Source: Hermetia illucens (lineage: Eukaryota; Arthropoda; Insecta; Diptera; Stratiomyidae). From it: a stretch of DNA of 64,000 nucleotides. The position numbers and the translations under genes are program-made. Below are positions 11,691-25,700 of the stretch, in pieces. Below the pieces are notes generated by a model, which made no database searches, was not told the origin of the DNA, and was given only the letters and a program-made list of their open reading frames with translations. The DNA is taken from NCBI RefSeq assembly GCF_905115235.1, contig NC_051855.1, forward strand, positions 12,018,388 to 12,082,387, given 5' to 3'. Each line of letters opens with the position of its first letter. Position 1 is the first letter of the stretch.

Positions 11691-12756
11691 ACAAGAAGTA
11701 ATTTGATTCACACATTCTACATATCACAGTTCCGTGGTCATTGGGATGCTTCAGCAGATGAGCCTGTCGCCATCCGCATGACCCCAACTGAATCGCGTTC
11801 GGTTGATCTTCCCATGCTCGTAAAAAAGGGGGACTTTAGTGTACGATGCAAACAGAATAAGTACACTCGGCCTTTTTTTGATCCACCATCAATATTCCAG
11901 GGGGGATGAATGAATCGAGTCGTATGTGCACTGAATCGTTGGCTATAAAAAAATTTATGATCTGGGAATTTTTTTCTCGCGCCTCGCTTCAGTGAGTAAA
12001 CGATCGCGATGGCACTGAAGATACTCCACACCCTCAAGCGCATTCCATGTTCACGCGGACAATACCCTGAAACCTCGCGGGATTCAACAGCTGCCTGTGG
12101 TGTTTTTGTCGAAATTGCCAGTCGGTTCGTCACTGCAGTCTGTAATTTGCCTGACTTTATTATCTGGATGCGATGCAGCGAAACAGAGGTTACAGAATGA
12201 TTTAAGATGGTGCCGGGGACTGAAATTTAAGGGCGCCAGGAACTTTCTTTTCATGGTCGAAAATTATCCTAATTGTAATTAATTGTCGTTAAGTGTTGAT
12301 TCCAAAAATAGTCAGTCCTCATAGTGTAAGAAGTACTGATATTACTGAGAAAGCTACACAAGGAGGGCATGCACCTAGTTTGAGGACATCCTGTCTCCAA
12401 CATTTACCGCCACTAACTTCGTGACTACCTTTAGTATCAGCGCTCTTACCTACATGGACTATTCCCATTGCACTAAACTGCGCCAGTCACCAACAGTCGA
12501 TTCGTTCTGCATCAGATACTCGCAGCCCGATGATGCCCTAATTAAGCCTGATGATCACCATAATTCCGAAATGCAGGGAGCAATTGTAAATTATCCATAA
12601 ATTTGATAGCGTCGGACGCCAGGCAGCCAAGGAAGCTTCTGAATCGCGATCCAGGGCTGATCTGTAAGCTGTCATCAGAGAGATGTTTTTCGTCAGCTAG
12701 TTCTCGGGGTCATGTTTCAATCCACGACGAATGTAATTGACTGTGGGTCTGATTAA
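11691..12756. other. Spacer between LINE pieces, nothing recognised
   Basis: No coding domain, RNA gene or terminal repeat could be supported. Open frames near 11738-12133 and 12009-12282 overlap on opposite strands and have no recognised motif. It separates two copies of the LINE leader and may be an unrelated insertion. Confidence 0.3.
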
Positions 12757-13560
12757 TTGACGACTATAATGTGGGACAAATTGTACCAACTGGTCTTCCA
12801 GCTTGGGGGTTGGGTAGGACTGACAACCCTACACGAAAAACAACTTGTTACGAAGCCACAACAAGAGCCTCGGACTGGACGGATTACAAACCGACGAGCC
12901 CGGCAACGACAACGGAATAAGGATTTGCGCATTTTCTCATGGAACGTGCGTTCCCTGTACAGAGATGAAGCTGATGAGCAGCTAGCCGATACCCTGTCCC
13001 AATATAGGGCTGATGTAACAGCGTTACAGGAGATGCGTTGGACAGGGACCGGTTTCCTGGAGAAGAGCCACTACACCATATATTATAGTGGCCATCCAGT
13101 AAACCATGTGCTCGGAGTAGGTTGGGTCGCTTGGCCCTAGGCGAAAAGGAGTCGGAACGGCTGATTCGACGATAAATCTAAACTAGCAACGGAACGGAAG
13201 AATCCTGCATACCGAGTAATGTTGCATTCTCAAAGGACGCGGGCACGCGCAGAGACTTATCCCGAACTCCGTCGAGCGGAGAAGCGACTTCACAGACGAA
13301 AAAGGAAGCCTGGAAGAACCAACAGGTCTGTCAACTCGAAAGGTATACGGAGCAACCACACCGGGCGCGCAAGTTTTACCAACAAGTCAGCAGGATGAAG
13401 CCTTACACACCTCGATGTTCACTCTGCCGAGACAAAGAGGGAAATCTAATTTTCGACAGGATGGGTGTATTGGAGCGATGGGTTGAATACTTTGATGAAC
13501 TACTGAACACCAGAACATCGGCGAGTCCAAGGCCCCAATAGGAGACTAAAACTTTGAGAC
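12757..13560 (+). mobile_element. LINE with endonuclease start and internal deletion
   Basis: The first 127 codons carry the apurinic-endonuclease-type start of a LINE: 'LRIFSWNVRSLYRDEADEQL', 'VTALQEMRWTG' (with the catalytic-site glutamate) and 'YSGHPVNHVLGVG'. Right after the stop, at about 13141, the sequence jumps to the linker that in the copy at 10730-11060 lies far downstream, so most of the endonuclease is deleted. It is not able to code for a whole protein. Confidence 0.75.
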
Positions 13561-14130
13561 CGTTGATAATTTCAGCTTACAAAACCTGTTCCGTTCGAAA
13601 CGTCCCATCATAGGGTCAAAGTTCTTTACTGTACAAGACAATGATCTTCCCAGTTCCCATGTAATCCTCGGAGACTTGGTTTCTTAGCAAGAGAAATTGC
13701 GATCTCTTGGCCGCGTTCGAGGGAAGAATCCTCCAAAGAATTCATACAGAATCCTACATGAGGATGGACGTTTCCGTAGCCAACATAACGACGAAATCTA
13801 TGAGTGATGCCAGGAGAGATTGTCGATAAATTCCGGCTCAATAGATCGCGGTGGACGGAACATTTAGTCCGTATGGATGAGGATGATCCAAGCTGAAAAG
13901 GCTGTAAGGGCAATATCTTTGACTGAAAAACAAGATGAGGGTAGCACTGGAGCGGATTTCATAGGTCATTACGCCAGGCAGTTTTTAAGGACATCGAATT
14001 GGTGACCCTCGGTGATTTCTGGAAGCAAGCCTAGACCGGTTCTTGCGCCGTTCATGACGATGGTATAGATACTGTGGAACACCACAAAGTGTGCAATAAT
14101 TCGAGAAATGCAACGCCAGATATAAAACAA
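13561..14130 (+). mobile_element. LINE C-terminal debris
   Basis: Around 13830-14050 short pieces such as 'RMDEDDPS' and 'DFWKQA' recall the tail of LINE polyproteins of the 'GHVVRMDEDDPA' type. Frames are badly broken. The rest of this stretch shows nothing. It ends near the TACO1 3' UTR, whose polyadenylation signal (AATAAA on the minus strand) lies at 14157-14162. Confidence 0.4.
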
Positions 14131-14204
14131 GTTCAAACAATTTATATCAACTACATTTTATTCAATCTCTAAAACATACCTTGCTTGAACAAACAGCTAA
14201 AGAT

Positions 14205-15272
14205 TTACTCGAAATATATATTATCGTACACTTCATCAACGCCGTCGAATGCTTTCAATTTATCACGAACTGTGTCACATAATATTTGATCACTTTCGCT
14301 GACCTTTACTGGCGTTTTCGGTATGAAAACATGCTCAGCACTTTCTACCCGATAACCACGATCAACTAGGGCACGGCTAACTTTGTTTAATTCCACAGGA
14401 TCACAGAAGAACTAGATTAAATAGAGAACAATACAACAAATGCACCTCCAACATGTTACCCCGGTGGGACTTCCAAAGCGATCCGAGAACTTACATTAAC
14501 ACTACCGGCGACTTCACTGACAACTTCCACTTCTTCGGCGCCACATTCAATGGCGTCGTCTGTACAGATCTCATTCAATTTTGTTTCGACCGATCGTTCC
14601 ATAACCTGATCAGTTATTGTTGTTTCAATTACACCGCGACCTTCGAATAAATGCCGTGCATCGATGAAGGCACCACTTTGAAATAAAGGACATTTTATTA
14701 ATCCAAAAATAATCCGATTTCGCTTTGCACAAGTCACTTACGCTTACCCCGATTTTTTCAGAACTGGCGTCAGTTGCATTCGTAATCCCGCCAAATTGTC
14801 TGTATATAGGACGCAAACCATGTAGATCGGTGTGTTGACTATTTTGATTTCCAGACAATGCTTTTTTAATTGCCCCTGAGACTCCTCAAATCGTTTGATT
14901 GTTGTTTGAACTGTGGACATTGGCATGTTCTTTTTTATGGCATCGTCGATGGCGTATCGGAGAACTGAGTTAATTTGCGGGTTTGGGGAACCACCTTCTG
15001 CCTCGAAATAGGTATCGGTCAATGATAAATGTGATCTAAAGAATAATTAGATACTAACCTTGGATTGCCATGCGTATTTGCCGCACCAGGCGGCTGAAAA
15101 GGATCGCTCGTTGTCCATCTTTTGCCGCCTTGATATGACGAATATTTGCCCATTTTGAATGGCCGGCAGCACATGACTCTGTTGTATGAATGTAACTACT
15201 TTGTTGGCACAATACAGGTAGGAAACAATAGGCGCCGCGAAGGCTCCGTCTCAATGGCGAGGAAAGTGCCAT
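14205..15272 (-). CDS. TACO1: Mitochondrial translational activator TACO1 (YebC/PmpR family)
   Basis: Four exons on the minus strand: 15059-15272, 14748-14997, 14495-14675, 14205-14411; phases agree and give 283 residues (human TACO1 is 297). The first 35 residues look like a mitochondrial presequence (basic, hydroxylated). Next comes the YebC signature '[17 protein letters not shown]' at residues 36-52, then '[20 protein letters not shown]' and 'KKNMP', and the typical end 'DEVYDNI'. Family knowledge: TACO1 promotes translation of COX1 on mitochondrial ribosomes. The gene is head-to-head with the Arf gene, with about 670 bp between start codons. The minus strand has AATAAA at 14157-14162. 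Confidence 0.93.
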
Positions 15273-15941
15273 ACCGACTTATTAACCAATTTTCAGAAAT
15301 AACCTTCGCAGCTGGACAATTTTGAATTGACGTTTTGACAGATTTTGTTTCGATTTAGCTTGGACTCACACCAGGTGTTGTCCGGATGATTATTACTCGA
15401 CAGTTGTTTTTCAGATAATCGACTGGCAAGATATTGCCCGTTGAAGGAATTGTGGAAATTTTGGATATAATTTGAGTAATTAAGTTGCTGGATGCCGCTT
15501 TCGACATAACGAGTGTGATAAGAGCCAAAAAAACTCAATTAAATTAAGAAACTGACACGTTTGCGAGATAGACGCTCTCTGACGGAAAATTATCGTAACG
15601 AATGACACTTTTTGACATACACGGAGTTGCGTGCGTGTTTGTCGTTCATATGCAGATTTGAAAGACGGGAGGCGAGCTAGTGACAACATTCCTCTTTTTT
15701 ACGTACACGGCGGCAATACCATAGATTGTTAATTTCCAATAAAATAAGTACCATCCAACCACGCTTCTTTTCTATATCGTTTTATTGAACGTGATCGCAG
15801 AGAATATTAGGCTACGTAATCACACCTGGTGTCTGTGTTCTAATCGGAACGGCCCACGGCGAGTTGAGGTTTTTGCGTGGAGTTCATTACCGTGTTGAGA
15901 TTCGATATCCGTAGGACCAAAAGTAAATAAGACCACACACA
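15273..15941. promoter_or_regulatory. Shared divergent promoter region of TACO1 and Arf
   Basis: The 669 bp between the TACO1 start codon (minus) and the Arf start codon (plus) must hold both promoters and both 5' UTRs. No open frame here resembles a protein. I see no clear TATA box. A bidirectional promoter is inferred from layout only. Confidence 0.5.
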
Positions 15942-16729
<788 letters not shown>

Positions 16730-18411
16730 TAGAACTGTGAGGCTCGTGTATGAAATTTCTTATCGTAATCTAAATTTAATTTTTCTCCTTTCTTTTAAAT
16801 GTCTTGTTTTATTGTTATAAAATGATACTTTCCTCATAAAAAGTTTATCAATTTCAAAGTTCTAGTTCTAATCGTGTGACCACCCGTTTCTTATGCGTTC
16901 CCATTCTGGAGACAATTAGATCCGCGCATATTTCATATTTTGCGAAATTAACATTTTACTTTGGCTTTCCAAACTTGCTCGACAGCTAATCGCATCCATA
17001 ATTGCAATAAAGTACGAGTTCAAAAAGACACGAAAACAATACGAGATTAAAACCATTCTGTAAAATGGGTCGAACGTAAAATTGATTGAGGGATTCAATT
17101 GGATCATAGGAAGAACTGGTGCTGCGTTTTTTTTTTTGTTAACAATTAATTTGCAGATGCTTTTGTTTTTTGTTCTTTTTTTTTCACTAAAGTATTTCAC
17201 AACGATAAATAAGGGAGAGAGTCTCGTTTGTGAAATGCTTGGTTTTTACTATAAAGAATAGAAAAAAAAACAGAATTTGTGAAGTTATAGAGCTAAAAAG
17301 GGGAAATAAAAACTATTTATAAAATCCAAAAGAATTTTATTTACCTCCTTTTGCATGAGCAAAGACTGGCTATCCCGCTCATAGCGCAATTCAGAACAAA
17401 GAGGAAGGAGAATAAATCACATTTTGCATTTCATTTCTATATATATATGCCTTTATATTTTAATTAGTACTACCAATATACAAAAATACAATATAATAAA
17501 GCGTTGTTTTATACCTAGTTTTAAGACAGAAAAAAAAAATGGGGTAAATTTTTAACACAACATCATTCATTATTCCCGTGAAACCTCAAACATTTTATTT
17601 ATCGTTTTTTTTTTTTAACAGTTTCCATATTAAATTTGGCTTTTATTTTATTTCTGAAATCGGAATTCGCAAAGGATGAAACATAAACAAGAATAAATTT
17701 CGAAGTGTTTGACAAGGAATTAAATATACATCCACCGTTATAAAACACGGGATTTTCCGGTTAGTTTAAGCGCTAACAATTTTTTTTTGTAAATTCCGCT
17801 AATCTCGTACTCCCAGAGTCACTTTTTAAACTTTTTTTTTCTTATCACATTCATATATATGAGAGCCAACTTTCTTATTTTGTTGTAAATTGACTCGAGA
17901 CCTTTTTCGAGGTGGAATTATGCAATGTGGAAAGATATATTTATATATATGTGGGGGCGGGGCACAAGGACGTGCTTCCTCTAAACCATTTTGTTGTTTT
18001 TTTTTTTTCGGTTATTAGCTTCCCACTGTGTAGTGTGTAGTAATATATTTTTCTTGCCTTAAGTATCATCAATAACTATTACACTCTCTAGTTAAATTAC
18101 ACATTAATATAATCTTGCGGGAAAACATGCAGACACGACAATACAGGAGTATAGTGTGATGAAAATACTATTTTTGTTTTTTTTTTTTCTTTTTTGTTCA
18201 AGTTTTTCCCCTCACATAATTATTGATCTCAACTTTGAAGATTTCCAGTTTACACTTCTCTCCAATGATCACAAATATATTCTTTTATACATATACACGA
18301 TACAGCACTGTTTCAAATTGGACTATTGTTTATATTTTGCTTTTCTATTCTTTGTTCTGTGATAAATTATAAACCTATGATTTTTTTTGTTGAAGCATTT
18401 AACTCCTTGGT
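16730..18411. other. AT-rich spacer between convergent Arf and makorin
   Basis: The stretch holds many T or A homopolymer runs and no convincing open frame. It should contain the 3' UTRs of Arf (plus) and makorin (minus). No repeat family shared with other parts of the window was noticed. Confidence 0.5.
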
Positions 18412-20281
18412 TTATTCGAAATCTTCTGACCAATCGGAGTCTCCGCTATCTGTGAAATTTGATAGAATTTCAAGCCAGTGAAATTCACGACGATCAACGA
18501 AATCCCATAAATATAACTGTAATGAAGAAAGAAAAAAAAAAGTGGAGAAAAGAATTTTTCATTCGAGCAGCCATTAAAGTAGGTAGATTGTTGCTTAAGT
18601 TTTGAGACACGCAATATCGGTGCTGGTAAATCGAACCTGACATTACACTAATTCCTAATCTAGTATTGAATCTCACTTTTCTAACTTCCACACATCTAAA
18701 AACAAGACGATAGCCGGAAGCTCGTCGCCTCAAGTATGAAAAGTTTTGAGCATTTCTGGTGTAACTAATCTTCAGGCAACTCATCAGACGCTGCATCTAC
18801 GTCTGGACCACAAGAGAGGAAGTAATTTGGCTCCCAAGTGGCCCAGTCCATCATGTGGATGCGAACTCAAAACTCCTTGCATCCTCTGCAAAGTGAAAAC
18901 TTTCGATCTCCAAAGAGAAAGTTGATACCCACCTCATTGGGAGTGGAAAAATTGCTTCGAAAATCAACTCAAACGTTGAAAATCATATTAATTTTCATAG
19001 ACAGTCCTTTAAAAATCAATAGAACAATTCATCAATGAAAAACATTCCCTGTTACTCGCCTGTCTCAAAAGTTAACTAGCAATTTTCGTATAAAACTAAA
19101 ATCTTCATAACTTACATCGAAAAGATCCAAAATCTCATCATCTGCTCGTTGAATTTTCCTTTTGTTTCGTTTTGGTACGCCGACGTCGACTCGCTCGCCA
19201 CCCGGGAGAGCATGCTTATAAAAACATTTATTGCCAAATGGACACTTCCCTTCGCCCTGGAAAGAAAACAAAACAAACCAAATAATAACAAGGCTAGAGT
19301 ACAAGCACTTTCCGCCATCGCGCATACCTTTTTGAAATATTTGCAATCTTTTTCTCCTAAAGCCTTTTTATAGTCGGTGATCAGCTTCTCTTTCTCATCT
19401 TTCGTTTCAACCCAGAAGGCACTCGGACAAACATAATCGGATGGGATACGACATTCAGGGCATGCACTGTACATGGAAATCTGAATTAAATGTAAAGGAA
19501 ACGGAAATAGCTTTCCATGTTTTTACCGAATAATTTTGTTGTCGAACTGCTTCGCTTGTCGCCACTTCCGTATGCATTCCAGACAGAAAATATGATTGCA
19601 ATTTGGTAGTATCCCGAATCGTTGCTCGCGTCCACTTTTCTCCATGATTATCTCGAAGCATATGCCGCAAGTTTTGTCTTTGGAACGAGCTATAGCAAAC
19701 GACAGTTCCATGTCTTTCTCGTGCTGTTGTATGCAAAGGGCAATATGCGATTTTCGCTGTTCCTTGTCCGTCGGATGGAGACTATAGCGACCGCACATTT
19801 CACACATTTGATTGTGCTCATATGTACACATGTCGCCGTAAGGACAATTAAATTGGTACGGGCAGGTTGTCGTCGTCTCCTCTGAGCTGACATCCGATTG
19901 TACTACCGTTCCGCCAGGACCCACCACAACAGCGGCGTATGTTGTTGAACTGGCTGAAGCCTCATCCTTGCAGTTATCGTTCGAACTACTGCTTCCAGGC
20001 TCGATACTTATTCTCTGCTGATTTTTCGGTACAAAGACCGGTGCAAGTACCCATTTCTTCGGGTCTGTCTGAGCAGACGTTGTAGCCGCGGCTGTATGAG
20101 AGTCATGCAATCTATTTGAAGCCGGCTGGCTGCCTCCATCAACGCCAGCTGCTGTAGGTTGAGATGGGTCAGGGTGAATAAATCGGCACAAATTACCAAA
20201 CCGACACATGCCGCGTGTGTAAAAACGACAAATCAAGTGAACGCGATCATCATTGTTAGCCGCAGCAACGATCGAAGCCAT
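18412..20281 (-). CDS. Mkrn1: Makorin RING-type E3 ubiquitin ligase
   Basis: Four exons on the minus strand: 19527-20281, 19328-19466, 19116-19256, 18412-18516; phases agree and give 379 residues. Domain order is that of makorins: C3H1 finger at residues 18-36 (CRFYTRGMCRFGNLCRFIH), a second C3H1 at 140-156, the makorin Cys-His segment at about 160-188, a C3HC4 RING starting at C205 (CGICFEI, 'NCNHIFCLECIRKWR', CPEC), and a last C3H1 'CKYFKKGEGKCPFGNKCFYKH'. The C-terminal exon is short and acidic ('FTDSGDSDWSEDFE'). Makorins are E3 ligases that bind RNA; in Drosophila, Mkrn1 acts in oogenesis. The exon 1/2 junction falls inside the RING; the acceptor at 19467 restores 'CPECR' in frame. Confidence 0.93.
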
Positions 20282-22189
20282 TTTCCTGCACAGAACAAAA
20301 CAAATTTATTTTATTTACATCAGCTGGCCAGCCAGAATGACACTTGGTGCTTTCGGGGTATCCCAGAAAGCATCGAAAGACGGACCCGGGGGGAACGAAA
20401 ATGCCCAACCAAGCACTTGGCTTGGCCCGGAAGTAGATATCCGTCATATCTAGCCGAGTTAGCTTTCCATACGCCAAACCGACCACAATACCAATGAAAT
20501 GAGAAAGCAACTCGTCGAGTTAAAAATTCCAAGCACGCACCTGAAATGACCACGAAAATACCAGCACCAGAAAATCCACACGACCACCAGTAGCAGCTGC
20601 TCCGAATACGTAGATTATGCTTTTCTTAGAGCGCCCAACAATCGCAACCCAACAAAAACACAATCAACTGTGAAATAAAGGTCCGTGTTATTCCTCCGAA
20701 ACAGTTAAGAGTCCATCGAGCCGTTCGCCCTGCACGCAATCAGCAGCTGACTTAAGGATTGCAAATTCCACTTCCCGCGAGCAGTCAAAACAGTCACAAT
20801 CGAGGGCCGTGTTTACTTTTTTTCTCACTGCGTTCTCTTGCAAGAAGTCCAGCTGCTGCCCTTTGTCCACGGCTCTAACGTAAACGCTGGCGGGACGGAC
20901 AGGCGGCCGCCGAACAACAAATTTTACCAACCTCGAACTTAAGCTTCTCGTCCGTATGGACAAAACCCCTCTTGTTCGACGAAGAAAAGCAAATATATTG
21001 CTTTTTTACACGGTGATGACGGTAAAATGAAAAGCACGAAAGACGCGCGCGCGCGCGAAATGGCGTTCAAAGAAATATAAATTCTTCCTTGAAAACCGCC
21101 ACTTCGCCACACAATTACGGTATAGGAAAAATCGCGCGCCCGTCGAAAACGATATTTGAAAATAAGCGGGCAAAAAAAAAAAAGATGCGCGTGAAGAAAA
21201 CTTCTTCGAATACAACTGAAATATATTCAACAGTAATGCGTGATAAGAAATGTGTCAGTTAAAGGTTTCATCGTTACTTTCGTGAGAGAGAAAACAGCCT
21301 TCAACACGAACTCTCGGTCCCCGACTTATCGCCTTTACTGCTTACCTGTGGCAACTTCACTTTGACAGTCATTGGAAAAAGAGAAAGTATGATATTTTGA
21401 CAGGGTTTGTGTGCTATGTGCTTAACGAAGAGAGAAGATATTGTTATACAGGTTCAACTGTTATACAGACCCATTGGCACTGAATTCAAATTAAATTCCA
21501 TGGTACTATGAAGTAATTGTAAATTTGAACAGAGTTTTTTTTTTAATTCTCAGTATTAACGGAGTTTATCTCCGTTTAGAGTTTTCCATATTTCCAACTC
21601 ATATCCTATTTTTAAGATCTGTTTTTCCTAGAAACTGATGATCTGCTTTTTTTTCTTCAAGTTCTGAATATTAGCAGAGATCTAGGCATTAAAGTTAGTT
21701 AATTTAGTGGTAGGAGGCGCAGTTCTGAGCACTCAAATCCTTGTTAGGCCCATTATACTATCCTCGAAGATCGCCTATTCATCGACCTTTCACAGGCTTT
21801 CTTCTGAATACATTCTCCAGAAGCAGAGAATGTTCAGACCTTTCGTTGAAGAAAATCTTACCAAGATATCTCGATCTCTGAGATCTGCGGAGGCCGGGCA
21901 GTTGTATACAGAGATCAGAGTCGCCTCTTCCTCGTCCTCACATTGGCTGCTGTTAGGTAGGAATAGTGGACTGTATGTAGGTTGGCTTGGAGGCAAGGAA
22001 AATACCGGTTTAAACTTAAAAACTTAGTTTATTAAAACAAAATTAACAGCTACGGAAAAATGCTTTAGGCGAAGAGGAAAAGTGCCTTTTCGCTTCGGAG
22101 AGCTGGCATAGCGTTAAGTTAAACTCACGGCGCAGCGAGCGCCTTCCGGCGATCATCGCGCCACAAAGAAGCGCGAATCTGGTTCAAAT
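20282..22189. other. Makorin upstream region and spacer
   Basis: The makorin promoter and 5' UTR should lie in the left part. A perfect CG alternation (about six CG steps) occurs near 21046-21058. A 91-codon minus-strand frame at 20688-20963 has no known motif and is not called. Between about 21700 and 22030 a frame is open on both strands without a recognised domain; it may already belong to the mobile element that follows. Confidence 0.35.
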
Positions 22190-25100
22190 TCAAATATGCG
22201 CAAACAGCTGCATATGGCCGAGACTACTACTCCGATTTTTTTCATGTGGTAATTTAAGAAGCAGGGTCTTGTTAAAAACCCTACTAAGGTTTTCATGTCC
22301 CACTTTTTAAGGGACAGCAATGAAAACTTGAAGAAGTAATACGCCAAGTTCATGAAGGAGTATCTCAGTTTCGGTCACATGAAGGAAACCAGCCCGAATC
22401 AGATACCTCATCCTCATTATTTCCTACCACATCACTGCGTGCTTCGATGAGAGAGCAGCAGTACGAAATTAAGGGTTGTGTTCGACATTTTGGCATAAAC
22501 ATAAAAGACGAGTTGTTTGCAATTTTATTGCGATTTCGGCCGTATTCAAAGCAGATATCAAAATTATGTACCGACAAATTCAACTTCAGGAAACAAACAG
22601 AAGATTCCATTTGATTTGGTGAAGGGAAGATCCACGGTTACCCTTGAAGTGTTATCATCAACCTCCTATTTGGCTACAAGATACCTTCGAAAGCTCGCAC
22701 ATGAATACAACACAAGGGAGGCTTTAAACTTAAGAAATCGAGTTCAAATCATAAAACCCTGTTGCAGGATATTCCAACAGAATATTTGGAATTAATGACG
22801 GAAGCGATAACGAATCAATAAAAAGCTAGAACTGATTTGGTTACCAAAATCCGACGTATTCCTAATTAGGGTCATTCCTGTAGAGCAGCGTAGGGCACAG
22901 CTGCGTCGGACATAGCTGAAATCCTCTATCTACTTGGCTTGGTGGCACCAGTGGTAATTGTTGCAATGCTCTTCCTTCAGGGGTTGTGGGCACTTCAATA
23001 TGATTGGGATGCGGCCCTCCCATTGGAAGTGCAGAAACGATGGTACACATACCGAGTAGGGTTGCAGTCGCTAGGCAAGGTGAAGATCCCAAGACACGTA
23101 TTTGTTCAAGGTGGGCCAACGTCCGTACAGATTCATACATTCTCAGATGCGTCTGAAAAGGCATATTATACTGCAGCGAACATTATATCCATGAAAACCG
23201 ACGGTACAGTAATAGTCAGGTTGCTGTACTCCAAGTCTCGAATAGAGTCATTGCTGTCGCAGTCTTTAAGCCAAACACAAGTCAGAATCCAGAACGAACA
23301 TATATCAATTCAGTTCCCCTATTTATTACAACGATGGAATGCACGAGGAGAACCAAAAGGTTGATCGAATCCCTTCCCCCTTGATTTCGCAACAAGACGA
23401 AGGCAGTTTCGTACAAAAATTCAACATTCTAATTCGTTTAGAAAACTTCAAAGGGTGACAGGGTATTGCCTCCCTTTCATAAAACTTTTAAGAAGCAAGG
23501 ATGACAAAATTGAACCTCCAAGCCTCAAGTCTGCACTGCTCGGACTCGCGATATTCTTTGGCAAAGAAGGATTATTACGAGTGAGGGGAAGATTAGAAGC
23601 ATCCAATCTTTCGTTCGAAGCAAAACATCCCGTGTTTTTACTTAATGCCCACCCAATCCTGAAATTATTGAGGACGGATTTGCACGTTAAAATATGCACG
23701 TAGGACCGCAGGGGCTACTAGCAATTACAAGGCAACGATTTTGGCCTATGAAAGGGAAGAATATAGCACGGTCGATTTTATAATGATGCAGCCATTGTAC
23801 ACAGACGATGGGTAATTTATCACCATATCGATTACAACAGCCATTCATCAACTGGCGAGTGGATTTCTGTGGGCCTATCTGGATCCACTATCGCTCACGA
23901 GAAAGTCGTCCACAAAGTAGCTATCTGGCAGTATTCTGCTGCTTTAGCACAAAGGGGGTTCATTTTGAAGTAGTTAGCGACTTGCCAACTGATGCTTTCC
24001 TTGGGCACGGTTTGTTGGACAACATGGACATTGTCAGAACCTTTACTGCTATAATGCTACTAATTTTGTAGGAGCGAATCGGCAATTGAACTAAACTAAT
24101 ATTCAACAATATATTCTCAAGACGCACAGGAGAGAATTTTGAATGCATGCAGCTTAAATTTAATCCCTCCAAAAACACCACATTTCGTTGGTCTATGGGA
24201 AGCAGTGATTAAATTGGCAGAATATCTGCTTCGGCAAAAAATTGCGTCAGCCTCAATTAACCTATGTGGAACTATGCACCTTGAGTGTAAAAGTGGAATC
24301 AATTCTAAATTCATGGTCACTCACATCCCTATCCATGGACCCCAATTTTCTAGCTGCCTTAACATCAGGACATTTTCTCAGCGGGGAGCCATTGTAAGCA
24401 ACTTTCGATCTACAGGAGCGAGGACAACAAAAGGGGACCTCAATACAAGATGGAACTGGAGAAGAGATGAGGAAGAGTTTTGGAAACGCTGGTCCCAAGA
24501 ATACTTGACGGAACTTCCGCAACGACAATAACTGGAAACGATGGCAAAAGGTAAAAATCGTGATCTTCAAGAAAAATAACATTCATCATCATTAACATCA
24601 TGAAATGGCCTCTGGGAAGAATCATCAAAGTGTATTACGGTTACGACGGCTTAGCAAGGGTGGCAGAAATACGCATGAAGTGGAGTATCCTGTAACGTAC
24701 AATTCACAATTCACAGCTCAGAACATCGAGGAAACAACGGCTCTTGTTGTGGAAATCAAACATTGTCGAAAGCGTAACCATCAGGAAGGTGTAAGAGCAG
24801 AGACCTCAAACTTCGAGCATACCGAGAAGCCATCTCGACAAAGGAAGAAGCGAATGGTGGAGAAAATGTACTTATTTGCATGCCAATCCCGACAATCACT
24901 AGCAAGAAAGTCGAGATAGTGAAATTCGGCCAGCAAACAGGGATTCATTTTGAAAGCCACGGAGAGATCAAATTGATTTCTTCCTATTGGAAGCTGGTGG
25001 TTTATTTCGATCTACAACTCTTTCAAGCTAAATTCTGAGCTTTCAAAGGTAGCTCAATAATCCTGCAACAGTTTTGCCAGCAACTCCTCGGCAAGGACCC

Positions 25101-25700
25101 ATGTGAAAAAGTTGTCCACCATATTCGACATCGCTTCTTACAACTTATGGAAGAAAACAAGTTGCTTGCTGCGAAACAAAAGTCTGGGAGAGTGAAACGA
25201 GGCGCCTTTAACATCCTGGGAACAGGCGCCAAATCACTATTCGGCTTGCTCGATTCGAACTACTTGCGATATCCAGAAAAACGAAGACTTGTTTTTATCA
25301 CTTCTCAAAAACCACACTTCCATAGTCGATGCGACAGTTAATTTAATGCAGGAAAATTAGGAAACAATAGATCAACGATACAAGGTTCTTGAAGAGCATT
25401 TGGGAAAAGTTGTAAATCGAGTCAATAATGCAACGGATGCCCACCATCAATTTCAGCTTCAACAATTCTTTTTATCCTGGTCATTGTGTCTATAAACTCA
25501 TATGAACGGCGGAGTTGGATATGTGAATTAATATTTTTTTTGTTAGCTTTATACAAATGGAAAAACGTGGATAGGAAATTTCTTACACAAGATGAACATA
25601 AAACCTTTATACTCGAGGCGTCCAGCTTCCGGTATTCCGACTTGTTTTCTTTTAAATTAGTAATCAATGAAAATAGTACGTTTGAAATTTTCTAAAGAGT
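22190..25700 (+). mobile_element. BEL/Pao-type LTR element fossil with envelope-like part
   Basis: Fragments in order on the plus strand are typical of BEL/Pao pol: a reverse-transcriptase start ('FMKEYLSFGHMKET', 'LPHHCVLR'), 'SYLATRYLRKLAHEY', an RNase H piece ('IHTFSDASEKAYY'), an integrase zinc-binding and core region around 23560-24240 ('VDFCGPIW', 'PPKTPHFVGLWEA'). After pol, at about 24600-25690, an envelope-like part follows, with a basic furin-like site and a glycine-rich hydrophobic stretch near 25188-25245. No gag or paired LTRs could be delimited. It is broken throughout, with well over ten lesions, so it looks old. It belongs with other envelope-bearing insect elements by layout only. 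Confidence 0.75.

Noticed and set aside
20688-20963. 91-codon Cys-containing minus-strand frame upstream of makorin
   Set aside because: No family recognised and no splice partner; probably chance in a GC-richer promoter region.
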